A stretch of DNA of 64,000 bases from Saururus chinensis (lineage: Eukaryota; Streptophyta; Magnoliopsida; Piperales; Saururaceae), in assembly GCA_035235625.1 (NCBI GenBank), contig CP141144.1, positions 36,826,014 through 36,890,013 of the forward strand. The letters run 5' to 3'. The first letter of the stretch is position 1, and each line of letters begins with the position of its first letter. The position numbers and the translations under genes are program-made. Of the stretch, positions 33,640 through 44,651 are shown piece by piece. The notes below the pieces were generated by a model. The model saw only the letters and a program-made list of their open reading frames with translations. It did not search any database and had not been told where the DNA came from.

Positions 33640-36600
33640 TCAATTCATCCACTTCTGGATCGAATTCCAGATCGATTCACCCACAAAAATTGCTGCACAG
33701 ATTTGAGGCCTGACCAAATTTGTGATTTTCGCTTGGGTAAAATCAGGTTGGACTCCTTCGGCCAACTTTGCTATATAATACATGAGGAACACACCACAAT
33801 CTTCGTTTGTCTCTTAATATGGGCATTTGTTGATCTTCGTCATTGGCCACTTTGTTGCACCCTTTATGAGCAGGACCCTCTCCATTTCTTCCACAACACA
33901 TTTTTAAATATCGTCCACCTCTACAAAGTGGTGATTGTGGCCACCCTTTAGTGAGTTATACCACCTAAACCTCTTCTCTCTACATCGGGTAATCAGTAGA
34001 AGAAAATGGCCAGTGACATAGATTGGAATGAAACTACTCTCGTTGTTAACATTCACCCTCATTATCAAGTTGCCAACGATTTCAAGGCACATCTCCTCCT
34101 TGTCATGTTGTGTCCCAACATTGTAGTAGTGTTGGACCACAAATTTCCCAAAAAATAGTTGGAATAAAGGCTGGGATATCTAGCATTGCACTCCTCCAAA
34201 AGTTGGCTGAAAATGTTTATGAACTAAAATCAACAAAATAATAGTGTTATTGATAACGCGACGAACGACACATCATGTCCCCACAAACACAACATGCAAA
34301 TACATCATGCAAAAGATAACACAACATAAATGAATTCGTGTAATCACAAATAAATAGTGATACACAATATTACTATTTGAAAATTATCGTGTTATTCATA
34401 CAATGATTCTTGGACGTTTCATATTATCAATAAGGCAATAAACAGAAGCGATCTTCGCCACTTTGCACTTATCATGTCATTAATAACACGCTATGTAATG
34501 CAACGTATGTTCAATAATACGATATTACCTCATTCATTATGCACTCTTGCCTAAGCAGAGACACATAGTCAATGTGGTGAAGCATCACCATGGGCCATTC
34601 CTTGTGTGGATGCACCAAAAAATCCTGGATGGTCTCCTAATCTTCAGCCTGTTCAATCTCCATATGGAACACCATCTATAGATCAAAGCAGTTGTGTGGT
34701 ACCATAACAACCTCCTCCTTGTCCTTCTACTGCTCAGCGTGCTCTTCCACGTCTATCACATCTCAGATTCTTTCTCATAGTTCCTTATCAACTGGAGGGG
34801 TATCCGGGGTCGGAGACTTGGCTAAAATGACTATGGTGCAGGGATATCAAATGGGGCAGTGACGGCTACCAATGGAACTTCATCCTCTAGCTTTACCTTC
34901 TACTCCTCACTTCACGGGCACTTCATCTATGCAATCTTCTCTTCAATGTAGCTATTGTATCCTTTGGCTTCTTCACGCCCTCAGTAGACACCTTCTTGGC
35001 TGGTTCCTCCCCCTGAGATAGATGAGCCGGTGGATTAATCATCATGTACCTCGTCCTCCTAGGCACGAGAGATAAGTGGGTTGTGATAGGGCCAACATCT
35101 AAAACCCTCCTCTTCTTTATTTTCAGTTTTATTTGCTTCTATGGCACTGCTTCTTTATTTTCAATTTTATTTCCGCTTTCCTCTTCTTTTTCCTCCCAAG
35201 ACTATTCCTTGATCTCCTAGGATTGGACCACTTCCTCGTTAATTTTCTTGAGAAATCTGGATATTACTGTCCTTTAAACCTTCGAACCCTTCTTCTTCTT
35301 CTTTATTGGGGAGCCGGCTTTCATCTCCTTTTCTCTACATAAAATATGTAAAAATTTGTATTAGTAAGAACATGATATGACATGAAAGCATGTTATTGAT
35401 GGCACGACTCATTGTCCTATTGTACTGAAAGTAATATGTCAATATATATAGTCATGTTATCGATCACATGACCACTACCAAATTATTTTCTCATAAAATG
35501 ACTCATTGTCCATGATGATCCAAAAACTAACATGATAACTGAAAAATGTCGTGTAATTGAAAATATACTTACGCAAAATGAAATTGTCATCGACAGACTA
35601 AGGGACATATTTTCTTTGTTCTTCACAAGCAGCTTGGTAAACAATTTCACTTAATTTGGAAGGTCTTGCATTGACCTGAATTGATGTCTCTCCTTTAGTT
35701 GTTGGTGGAGGGGTTGCTTCATGCCGGATCTCAGATTGAGTGAATTCGTTGGACTTCTTCGTCTTCGGTTCTGGTGGGGGTTGCATTTGTTCTATTAAGT
35801 TTGTTGACACCTCTAGAGCATTTTTAACCATCTAGAGCACAACTTGAACACTGTTCCCGTACAAGATGGCCTTCTCCAAAACTACATCAACAATCCCGGT
35901 CATTACATCCACTAACATGATGAAGCTACCAATGACATCTTTGCTTGACTTGAATTGTCCTAACATCTGCCCATTATGGGCTTGACGTCTTTGCTAAATG
36001 GGGCTGCCTTCTTCGCCTTTGGGTCCACACTTTGGCCATCTGTCAAGTAGGCCTCTTCTGCAATTGGAGTTATTTGCATAACCACTTGTGAATCTGGCTT
36101 GTGACGCATCAGTACCTCCTTATACCACTTCCTCATCCTATGATCAGCCATCAACTTCTTCCTCACCTTTTCATCGATCGGGTTAGGTTTTGCGGCCTTC
36201 TCCACGTTCGTCATCAGTTGTGTAAACCCGAGCCAAATCTTGCACCCTGGGCTACATGGAGCAGCACTTGGAGCCCATATAGAGGTATGCTAAATAAACC
36301 ACACCTGTTGGACAAGACAAAACAATCCCATTAATAGTGTACATATGTCATGTATGTCCTGTCATGGATAACACATTTATTAAAGTCATTGTGTTATCGA
36401 TTACATGCAAGTCTCGGTTCATGTAATTACGTATACATGATAGAGCACTATATCGTCTTAGCGATAACGTGATATGTACACTTTTGTGTTACATAACTTG
36501 TTTTCTTAAACATGATAAGCACACTACATGTGATTCAAAATACAATATACCTAAAGTGTGTATTTAATATTGTGTTATTAATACTATGCTAATCGTGCCA

Positions 36601-37111
36601 ATCGTGTTATGGATAAGACGACATTTACCTGGAGCACAAGTGAAGCCTCAATGAGAATTTTGGTGGTAATGGAGCGCTCATCTTGTCTAGTTATGATGTT
36701 TCAGTGGGCTGATGATATGCCTCAAATCAACATATCACGAATAACCTCAGCCCAATTGTACCCTCCACAACTATCATGTCATCTATGAAGTCACACAGAG
36801 ATGGAGAGATAGTTTTGTTGCTCTGTGTGAATGAAATGGCTAGCCGTGCTAAGTCCTCGTCGTAGACAATCCGTCTATTGTCAACTACTTCTTTCAAAAT
36901 TTCTTCAATCCAATCCTTCTCTGGCCGCTTCCTTGGGAAAAACTTTTTGAAGAATTGCCCCTCGCCTTGGGCAACCTTCCCCTCGCCACTGTGCAACTTC
37001 AACGGGTTCCCTTTTGCACTCAAACCCATTATGAGTGTGACTTGTTATACTATCAGGGGTAGTATTTTGCCCCGAATGTTGAAAACTTCTTGTGAATGAT
37101 CTCAACCTCAC
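33640..37111 (-). pseudogene. Ulp1-like (C48) protease gene of the MULE, degraded
   Basis: Transcribed leftwards. The 5' part (37111-36640) encodes a basic stretch (KKFFPRKRPEKDWIEEIL) and LARLAISFTQSNK, suggestive of the DUF1985-type N-terminal region that accompanies plant Ulp1 transposon proteins. Middle exons (36290-35960, 35831-35598, 35340-34600) encode charged, Lys/Pro-rich linker. The C-terminal catalytic part (34140-33640) reads FIPIYVTGHFLLLI, EKRFRWYNSL and NEDCGVFLMYYIAKLAEGV. That fits the C48 fold, with His in GHF, Asn in place of the usual Asp of YDSL, and Cys in DCGVF. Stops interrupt the catalytic part near 33905 and 33812, so it is dead. Introns at about 36300-36640 and 35345-35590 hold ATAACACGA-type motifs. 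Confidence 0.75.
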
Positions 37112-37924
37112 CTATTTGTTAGCCAGGAGCGGCCTAGAGATAATTATTGGCTCGCAATCATATACTAGGCAGAGCAGGGAAATTGTTCATTCCAAGACCC
37201 GGTCTCCTCCCATAGATTCTCTTCTTCTTCTCTTCTTATGCCTTCACTAATTCAACAAATTGGTTGTACTCTTGCAGCTCTTCGTTTGTAAAAGATGTTA
37301 TACATATGTATATCAACAATGGGTTGTGACCAAAATCAAAGAGTCACGTTGATCTAAATTATGTAACTAATGTACAAATATACACGAAATGTATGTATCA
37401 TGTTATCATATACACAATATGATGCCTTCTCAAACACAATAGCACAACATTTGAATGTCACCTTTTGCATATTGTGTTATTAATAACACATTATGTATGC
37501 AACACATACACGATAGGAGGACATCTATATCAAATATCATATTATCGATACCACGACATATTACATATCGTGTACTTGATAACATGACATTCTACTGAGG
37601 AGATAAAAGTAGTAAATGCGGCATGTGTTCCATATCATGATATATCAAACATCATGTATACAAACAAACAATTTAGAGCTAGAGAAAGGTCTTACCCCGA
37701 AATTGATCCGAGCGGAATTAACCCCTTGATTGGCCGGTGATTTTTGCCAAAGTTCACTACTTTACTAGGATCGCATCAGTATACACTCACACAAAATCTC
37801 ACTTCATAGCCAAAACTTGCTCCAGGCTCAAAATGTCAAAATTGCCTTTTGAAAACAAGAAAAATCAGACTTAGGGAGTTTTTTCTCATCTCACTATTTG
37901 AACTTTTTAAATCATTGGAGTTTT

Positions 37925-38070
37925 TCTGAAATCGGCAGTGGGATGGGACGAAATCGGAACTCATGTTGCGTATTCTTTTTCTGTTGATCAGACTGTCAAA
38001 ATCGCAAGTGGGATGGATCGGAAATGAAAACTCATGCTGCATATCCACTTCTCACTAATCAGACTATCAA
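37925..38070. repeat. Two-copy tandem repeat of about 72 bases
   Basis: The first unit starts near 37927 and the second near 37999. They share AGTGGGATGG, GGAA...AACTCATG, GCATAT/GCGTAT and ATCAGACTxTCAAA. Non-coding; it lies between the MULE and the long inverted repeat. Confidence 0.7.
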
Positions 38071-38261
38071 ACTTGCTAGTCTGTGAAGTTGTTTATGTGT
38101 AAATGTGAACGTTTAAAGGGTTTACATGATATAAAACCTTAAACCCTGACCGAGGGTATTTATGTCCAAAATATTCCTCATATTGTGTAAGTCCAAGTTT
38201 GTTGGCATTTTTTTTTGAAAAACCAGGGAATATGGAATATGTGCTTTTCGGCCAGGTAGTG

Positions 38262-39920
38262 TGGAAAAAACTCTTTATCAAAATAGCCTTAAGATATAGT
38301 GCATTATACAAAATGTCTCATATTTACACATACTATATAAAATAGCCCTTTATACATGTAAACCTCTATTTATGTGGATTAATTATCCAAAATACCTTCT
38401 TCCAATTTTTTTTCTTATAATGTCACCAACCCATTGATTCTCATTTTCAACAGCTCCAGCTTCGACTCTGACACCTGTGCCACAAATTCCATCATCGGCT
38501 CTATAGCCTCTGCCTTCAACTTTGTCATCTTCATCACTAGCTCTACTTCAGTTAACTTTGTCTTCACCTCCTCCTCTATTGTCGCCTTCTCCTCCTCCTC
38601 CTCTCCTTCCCCTCCTCCCTCCCTCCACTCATCCTCCTCCTTTCCTCTCCTCTATCCTCCTGCTCTTTTCCTCCTTAGTCGCCTCTTCTTCCTCCCTCTT
38701 GGAATCTAACATGACTAACCACAAACTAGTCAACATAGCTATTAAGAATTTATTTTTTTCTCTACAAACTCAAATATTAAACAATAAATCCATGAACATA
38801 TTAAACTACTCAAAACCAAGAGTGATTTTTATTTTTACTTAATTCTAAGTTTTTCTAATGCTAATCCAAACCCTGTATTGACAATCAATACTTGACAGCT
38901 GACAATTAGATTTATGCCAACAAAGGGCATATATGACAACATTATGAGTGACAATATCTACTTAAGTATTTACAATGAACTATCTTGATAAATTAAATAG
39001 ATAAAATAAAAAATAAAGCAAATTTTAAACATGCAGTTATTGACTGCTGACTTTCTTGATTCTACTATCAACTGTCATAACATTTGGGGCCAGAGACCAC
39101 CTTCTTCTATGGCAGCGACAGTAAGAATCTTCTTCTCTGGCGTTGTTAACCTTTTAATGATGCTTGACAATCAATAGTCGCGACATTCCATAGCCAACAA
39201 TTTACAATCGAAAGGTTGATAGTCACATGTTTAAAATTTATTTTCTTTTTTATTTTATCTATTTAGTTTGTTAAGATAGTTCATTATAAATACATAGGTA
39301 GATATTATCACTCATATTTTGTCTTACATTCCCTTTATTGTAATAAATGTTGACTGTCAATACGAAGTTTTGCTTAGCATTAGAAAAAGTACATAATCAA
39401 GTAAAAATAAAACATACTTTTGGTTTTGAGTAGTTTAATATATTTATGGGTTAATTTTATAGGATTTGAGCTTGTAGAAAAAAAATCTTTATAGCTTCGC
39501 CAGTAGTTTGTGATGGTCTTATCAAATTCTGAGAGGGAGGAAGAAGAGGCAACAAAGGGGGAAAAGGGAGGAGGATAGAGAAGAGAGGAGGAGGAAGGGA
39601 GGAGGAAGAGGAGGAGGAGTAGGAGGTGGCAGAAGAGGGAAGGAGGAGAAGGCTATGGTGGAGGAGGAGGTGAAGATGAAGTTGGATGATGCAAAGCTGA
39701 TAGCAAAGACAAAGACATTGGTGGTGGAGTCAAAGTAGAGCTGTTGGAAATGAGAAGAGTGGGTAGGGGCAGTTATAAGGAAGAAAATGGGAAAGGGGTA
39801 TTTTAGATAATTCATATCACATGTGGGGAAGTTTACATGTGCATAGGGTCATTTTGTGTATTATGTGAGACATTTTGTATAATGCATCGTATCGTATAGC
39901 TATTTTGGTAAATTCCTCCT
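38262..39920. repeat. Long inverted repeat (fold-back or long-TIR element)
   Basis: The left arm (about 38262-39060) and the reverse complement of the right arm (about 39180-39920) match along nearly their whole length, with small indels. Landmarks shared by the arms: CAAAATAGC; GCATTATACAAAATGTCTCA; ACATGTAAAC; CAACAGCTC; a TCC-rich stretch; ATTAAACTACTCAAAACCAA; AATGAACTATCTT; and TAAATAGATAAAATAAAAA. The outer tips read like GGAATTTACCAAAATAGC, similar in style to Mutator-like or fold-back ends. Open frames in the arms are just the TCC-rich stretch read as Ser/Pro. A transcript crossing it would form a hairpin with a stem of roughly 800 bases. No target duplication is clear. Confidence 0.8.
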
Positions 39921-42649
39921 GTTTTTTAATTGTTATAGTTCACATACTGTCGCACACATACATTTTATATGCCACATGGTGAGGATTTGGCCTCCAAGAT
40001 TCATTTGTTTATGTATTTTAAAATGTATTAACTATTCATTCAATTTTACATTTAGATAATAAAAAAATTATTCAGACAAGAAAATATAGGTTTTTCATAA
40101 ATTTATTGTAATAAAAAAATCAAATATACGGCAAGCAAAAGAAAAAAAATCACACATAAGGTAATAATATATGAAGATAATCAAATCTTTTTTTTTGTTA
40201 ACAACTAATTAAAATCAAATATATGATCGGCCAAAAAATAAGAATCAAATATATGAGATAAAGGCATATATTATTTCCATATTTTTCGAAGAAACAACTC
40301 GCACTTCAATGTGAAGTGCACATTGTTTCTTAGAAAAAATTGGTAATAAGATTTTTATTTTACCACAAAATTTTTCAATTGAGCCATCTCCAAAAGTAGC
40401 ACAACCTTGACAGTGTTCAACATATGATGAAAAAATTTGACTTAATTGTCATTATATGTTTAGAACACCCAATATGCCATTTTTATGCTATGCGTACCAG
40501 TATGAACTACATAACATTTCAACTCACTTTTAATTGTTCATCCCAATTGGTGTAAAGTTTGGTTTATAACTATACTGTGTGATGAAAATAATTCTTCTTC
40601 TAGCCATTCTTTTATGCCTAAATTCTTGTTTTTAACCAACCTTTTGTCTAACGAAGTTCCTTTGCAAAAGAAGTTTTTCACCTAACCTAAGGGATTCAAT
40701 CTATTTGTCATCACATTGATTTGTCATAGAAGATATTGCTTACAATATTCCGTGTGACTTTGACACTCAATTTTCTTTTAAACAAATTCAAGCTCATGTT
40801 GAATATATATTAGTCCCATTTTTTAAAACTTTCACAGGTTGTTCAACTCACACGTGTTCGACAACTTGATAAATTTTGCGTGAATCAGGGAAGCCAAAGA
40901 TGATACAAGTTGAAACCGAATCCTCTTTTGTCAACACCCCTTTTCCCAATAGACAATATCCTATCAACTGTTTCACGACTGTGAGTGAGATACACAATCT
41001 TTTGTTTTAACAACAATGTCATAGTCTAATTTTTCAGTTTTCTCAATATACGATCTTTCATCTTCTTCTTTACCTCTTTCATCTCTTTCACTTTCGTCTC
41101 CTCCTTCACTTTTAATTGCACCTTCCTCCAGGGTATTAAACCTAATCCTGCCAGTTATGAATGATTTAAAATCACCTACTTCTAATACGAGTTCTAGCTC
41201 CTTCTCATCATCTGAAACCCTTAGTGTCTATCCAAATAAAACCTACACGGGCAAGTGTGATTTATATAAAAAGAGTGTCTTCAATTATATTATGTAGATG
41301 TACTTAACATTAACAAAGTTATTTCAATTGGTTACCATCACATGCCTTAACACTACTTCCTTGATCTTTTCTTTGGAGGACTTCATAACCTAACCAATTC
41401 AATAGCCTAGGGAAAGAATTTCCCAAATATATGGAACATACTTCTACCAGCGGGGGAACTTTCCTCTACCCAAACATGTATGGTTGCAGACCAGTTGTTG
41501 GTTTTAAATGCAATTACTTTGTAGTAGTGCATATTAACAACTTGTCTTACCGCCTATCATCAAACCATGAACAAAGTAATATGCATTACCACCATTACTT
41601 TAGCTAATCCTTGTTGCCTGCTCCAATCCATGAAGGGTATCCTAGAAGAAGATTTTCCCTCATAAATTTTTATCAAAGGCCTGCAAATCATAGGCAAAAA
41701 CTAAGAACTAATTGTCCACTTCGTGCCCCCAATTTCTTTCAATGCATAAGCTCTTAAGCACTAGGAAGAGAGCTAGCTTTCAAGGATTGTGTTGGACTAT
41801 GCATCACATCAAGCATGCCATAGTCAATTTCCAAATTTAGTTAAATTAACCAATATTTTAAATTAATCTAATTAACCAAAAATTGAATTGCTATTATATC
41901 ATGCAGTGGATTAAAATGACCCTAATTAGTAATTATCACGGATGCATAAAACAATAAATGATTATGCACAACTAACACAAGGTACATAAGACTTTTTACA
42001 TGAAAAACTCATTCGGAAAAATCACGGGACCTTGTCTAGCCTTTTAAAATCCATTATGTCTAAAAGTTTGATACAAATCATCTTAGAACAATTCTCTTAT
42101 TTAATCAAAATGTACTTCACTTCTCGCCAAGCCAAACTTTATTTGGTTGTGCTTCCTTCTTGTCAGTTTTCCCACCACAATAGTCTTCAATCTTCAAAAC
42201 ACATGGTCATCTTGAGATCTCTACGAGAGAATCACAACTACAATCTCACTAATCACTTTCAAGTGATTAAACTTCACCAAAATTGTGAAAGCAAGAATTT
42301 TTTAGATAGGGTTTATTGAAAACTCAAATCAAACCTCTCAATGAATAGAAACAATCTCAATAGGTTTGATTGACTCTCGGAATAGTAGTAAGCTAGGAAG
42401 AACCACATAAATCATAGAGTTTGAGAAGCACATGTATGGAGATGAAAATCACCTCTACATGAACCTAAGGCTTTTCTTCAACAAAACTTGTCTCCGCATA
42501 CTTGGGTATTTTCCAAACACCGCTATTCATCAATAGAGTAGGTAAGGGGCTACAAGATTACAGAAAGTTGGGACAAAAATTGACATATTTTTAGAAAATT
42601 ACCCTACAAGTAGTTTGATCGGGCAATTAATTGGGAAAAAGTTACTGGA
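39921..42649. other. No gene recognised; possibly old retroelement sequence
   Basis: AT-rich sequence with no clear gene. Minus-strand sequence around 40850-41500 shows short protein-like runs (for example a Lys/Glu-rich stretch near 41050-41130, and FHIFGKFFP-like text near 41420). These may come from a decayed retroelement or an unknown gene, but I cannot assign a family. The stretch at 41990-42040 (ACATGAAAAACTCATTCGG and following) resembles the 43915-43950 sequence and may be decayed copia LTR. Confidence 0.35.
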
Positions 42650-43900
42650 GTCTACTATTCAATGGGCAATCAATCAAACAATCTAGAAACTCTTAGTGTG
42701 CTTGTGTCATCTATCTTTATGGTACTTCTATCTCCAAAGGTAATTTTATTATCATATTTCTCCACTAAGTTAGTAAACCTTAACTTGTCATTAGTTATGT
42801 GTTTTGAGCATCCACTATCTAGGTACCAAATGTTATATTGTTGAGTTTTCATGGTGATGTGTACTACATTGCATTTCATTTCCTCTTTCTTTGTCCAAAT
42901 TGTTTCTGTTTTCACAAATTCTTTAAGATCACTCAGTGTTTATTATGTTTTTTTTTCAAGTGTTTTTGCATTCATTAGTTATTCTTTATTGTAATAACTA
43001 TTATGAGTAAACTTATGAGAGTTTCTTAGTGAATCATGTGTGTAAGCCCTATGCCTAAGATTCTGAACCTTTGTATTAAGTTCCCTAAAGTTTCTATCCA
43101 TCCATATGATTTGCCTAAGCAAATCAAATTTAACATCAGCTTTCACAATTTATGGTTTCTTCACTAATTTGTTTTTGATGAATTCAAATTTCATCTCTAA
43201 TTCCTTCTTAGGCAAGTGTTTTTAAACCAAAGGTTTAAAATTTGAGGTTAACATCATTATAATTCAAATCTTTAGCCTTAACAAATTTAGTGTATAATAG
43301 GGGATTTGTGTTCTTGTGTCACACATACCCTAAACCACTCTTATCACTTCTAAATTATCCAAAAGAGAACATTTTATCTACTTTTCCTTACCTTTAACCA
43401 ACTCTTTCAATTTTGAATTAGAAGTTTTTAATAACTCTTCCAATTTTTTCATTTTCTCAAGCAATTCAAGATGTTTGTTATGACACAAGGATTAGCTATG
43501 CACAAGTTGAAAATTTTCATGTTCTATAGCAAAAACTTTTTCTCTAAGCATTTTTTAATTCATCAAAAACATAAATATTCCTTGTCATAACAAATTTTGA
43601 AACAAATAGAGACAAGCTAAGCATGTTTGAAATTTAGGCAACCGAAAGCACAATCAAACATAAAAACACTAGAATAATCATAGAAATGCTCAAATATGAT
43701 CAGCAACCACTTGTTGCTTTGTGATCAATGTGTGTGGCATACACAAACTGCAAAAAATAAATTCTCTAAACTGCAATTGAGTTACAAGATTTATCTCTCC
43801 CTTTTTGAACAAAATAAACTCATATTTTGTCTAGTTTAGCGTGCCTAATTCCTGTGTATTCGAACAAAAACTTGCAATCAAATCACTAAGCAAAATATAC
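42650..43900 (-). mobile_element. Ty1/copia fragment: gag linker and protease start (fossil)
   Basis: On the minus strand, 42915-42670 carries WYLDSGCSKHITND, the retropepsin signature of Ty1/copia polyproteins (usually WYLDSGCSRHMTGD). Upstream on the same strand (about 43450-43080) is a Lys/Glu-rich coiled region and a KSGLGYV motif, typical of the gag-to-protease linker of plant copia elements of the SIRE sort. Integrase, reverse transcriptase and certain LTRs are not recognised, so it is a broken remnant. The later insertion at 44652 lies just beyond it. Confidence 0.75.
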
Positions 43901-44651
43901 AACAATTTTTACGTGGACTCCCAACTAGGGAAAAACTACGGGACACTCTATTAAGATAAATTAAGCACTATGTAAACTAGAAAATATAGAATTACATATT
44001 ACACAAAAGAAAGACTTTTTTTTCTTTACGTTGTAGGTTCTTCACACTACTCTAATTCTAAATCAACCACTCATTCATTGTTTACCAACAATAGTTCAAT
44101 CTTCTTTTTCTCTTTAGTCTCTTTGATCAATGTAGATATTTCATCTCCTCGTTTATAATAAATCTTCTCTTTTCTTAATCTTTTTGGCAACAATGTTCAT
44201 GAAAATCATGTCTCACATATGTTTTTGTGCACTTATCGCACCTCTAATTACTCTTTTCATTGAGGAACACAAAAATCACAATCTAGAAGACTAATTCCTT
44301 CTAAAAGCCTTTATAATAACTCCACCCAAGTTCTCTAAAATTTTTAATCCTTCTCTACTACTCTCCTTACACTCCTAGCCCTCTTTATACACTCCCTAAG
44401 TCTAAAAAAGAATATGTCTTCAAATAGAAATCTAAATCAAACTGGAAAAGTCTAATTTTAGCAATTCTGCATGAAATTGATTTATCATTCTGCAACGCGA
44501 TCAATCAATTGCTTGTTCCCTTCTATTAATTCCTCACATCAGTCAATTGACTAACAAGGCGATCGATCATTCTTTTCTCAATTAAATTTTCAATATAGTT
44601 TTTCAACCTATCATTTGATCATTTAATAATATCAATCAATTAGTCAATAAT
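43901..44651. other. Probable decayed LTR or retroelement flank
   Basis: AT-rich, C/T-rich sequence without open frames, containing TTTTTACGTGGACTCCCAACTAGGG-like text near 43907 of a style seen in copia LTRs, and repeated GATCGATCA/GATCAATCAATT phrases (44500-44640). Similar phrases continue on the far side of the 44652-58153 insertion (58180-58260), consistent with one older repeat split by it. Confidence 0.4.

Larger units (their letters stand above)
30370..37680. repeat. Dispersed degenerate ATAACACGA / TCGTGTTAT motif family
   Basis: Dozens of near copies in both orientations, often as pairs (GTGTTATxGATAACAC-like). Examples: 31651, 31701, 32310, 32352, 32398, 33248, 33350, 33520, 34253, 34480, 36375, 36606, 37466 and 37540. 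They cluster at 30370-30600, 31615-31760, 32230-32440, 33110-33620, 34230-34530, 35350-35580, 36310-36640 and 37290-37680: the introns and spacers of the MULE genes, not the recognisable coding blocks. Function unknown. Confidence 0.7.
30350..37700. mobile_element. Decayed Mutator-like element carrying a Ulp1-like gene (Kaonashi type)
   Basis: A MURA-like transposase lies on the plus strand (about 30640-32170). A Ulp1-type cysteine protease gene lies on the minus strand (33640-37111), arranged tail to tail. Plant MULEs known as Kaonashi or Ulp1-MULEs carry such a protease gene beside the transposase. The two genes share one non-coding signature: introns and spacers full of degenerate ATAACACGA/TCGTGTTAT motifs from about 30370 to 37680. 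This supports their being one element. Terminal inverted repeats and the 9-bp target duplication were not found, so the limits are approximate. Both genes are broken. Confidence 0.7.

Noticed and set aside
38434-38842. Ser/Pro-rich frames at 38434-38842 and 39522-39815 that resemble each other
   Set aside because: Their likeness comes from the two arms of the inverted repeat and its TCC tracts, not from a duplicated gene.
40850-41500. Minus-strand protein-like runs, possible gag or unknown gene
   Set aside because: Runs are short and in changing frames, and I could not match them to a family with confidence; left as unassigned sequence.
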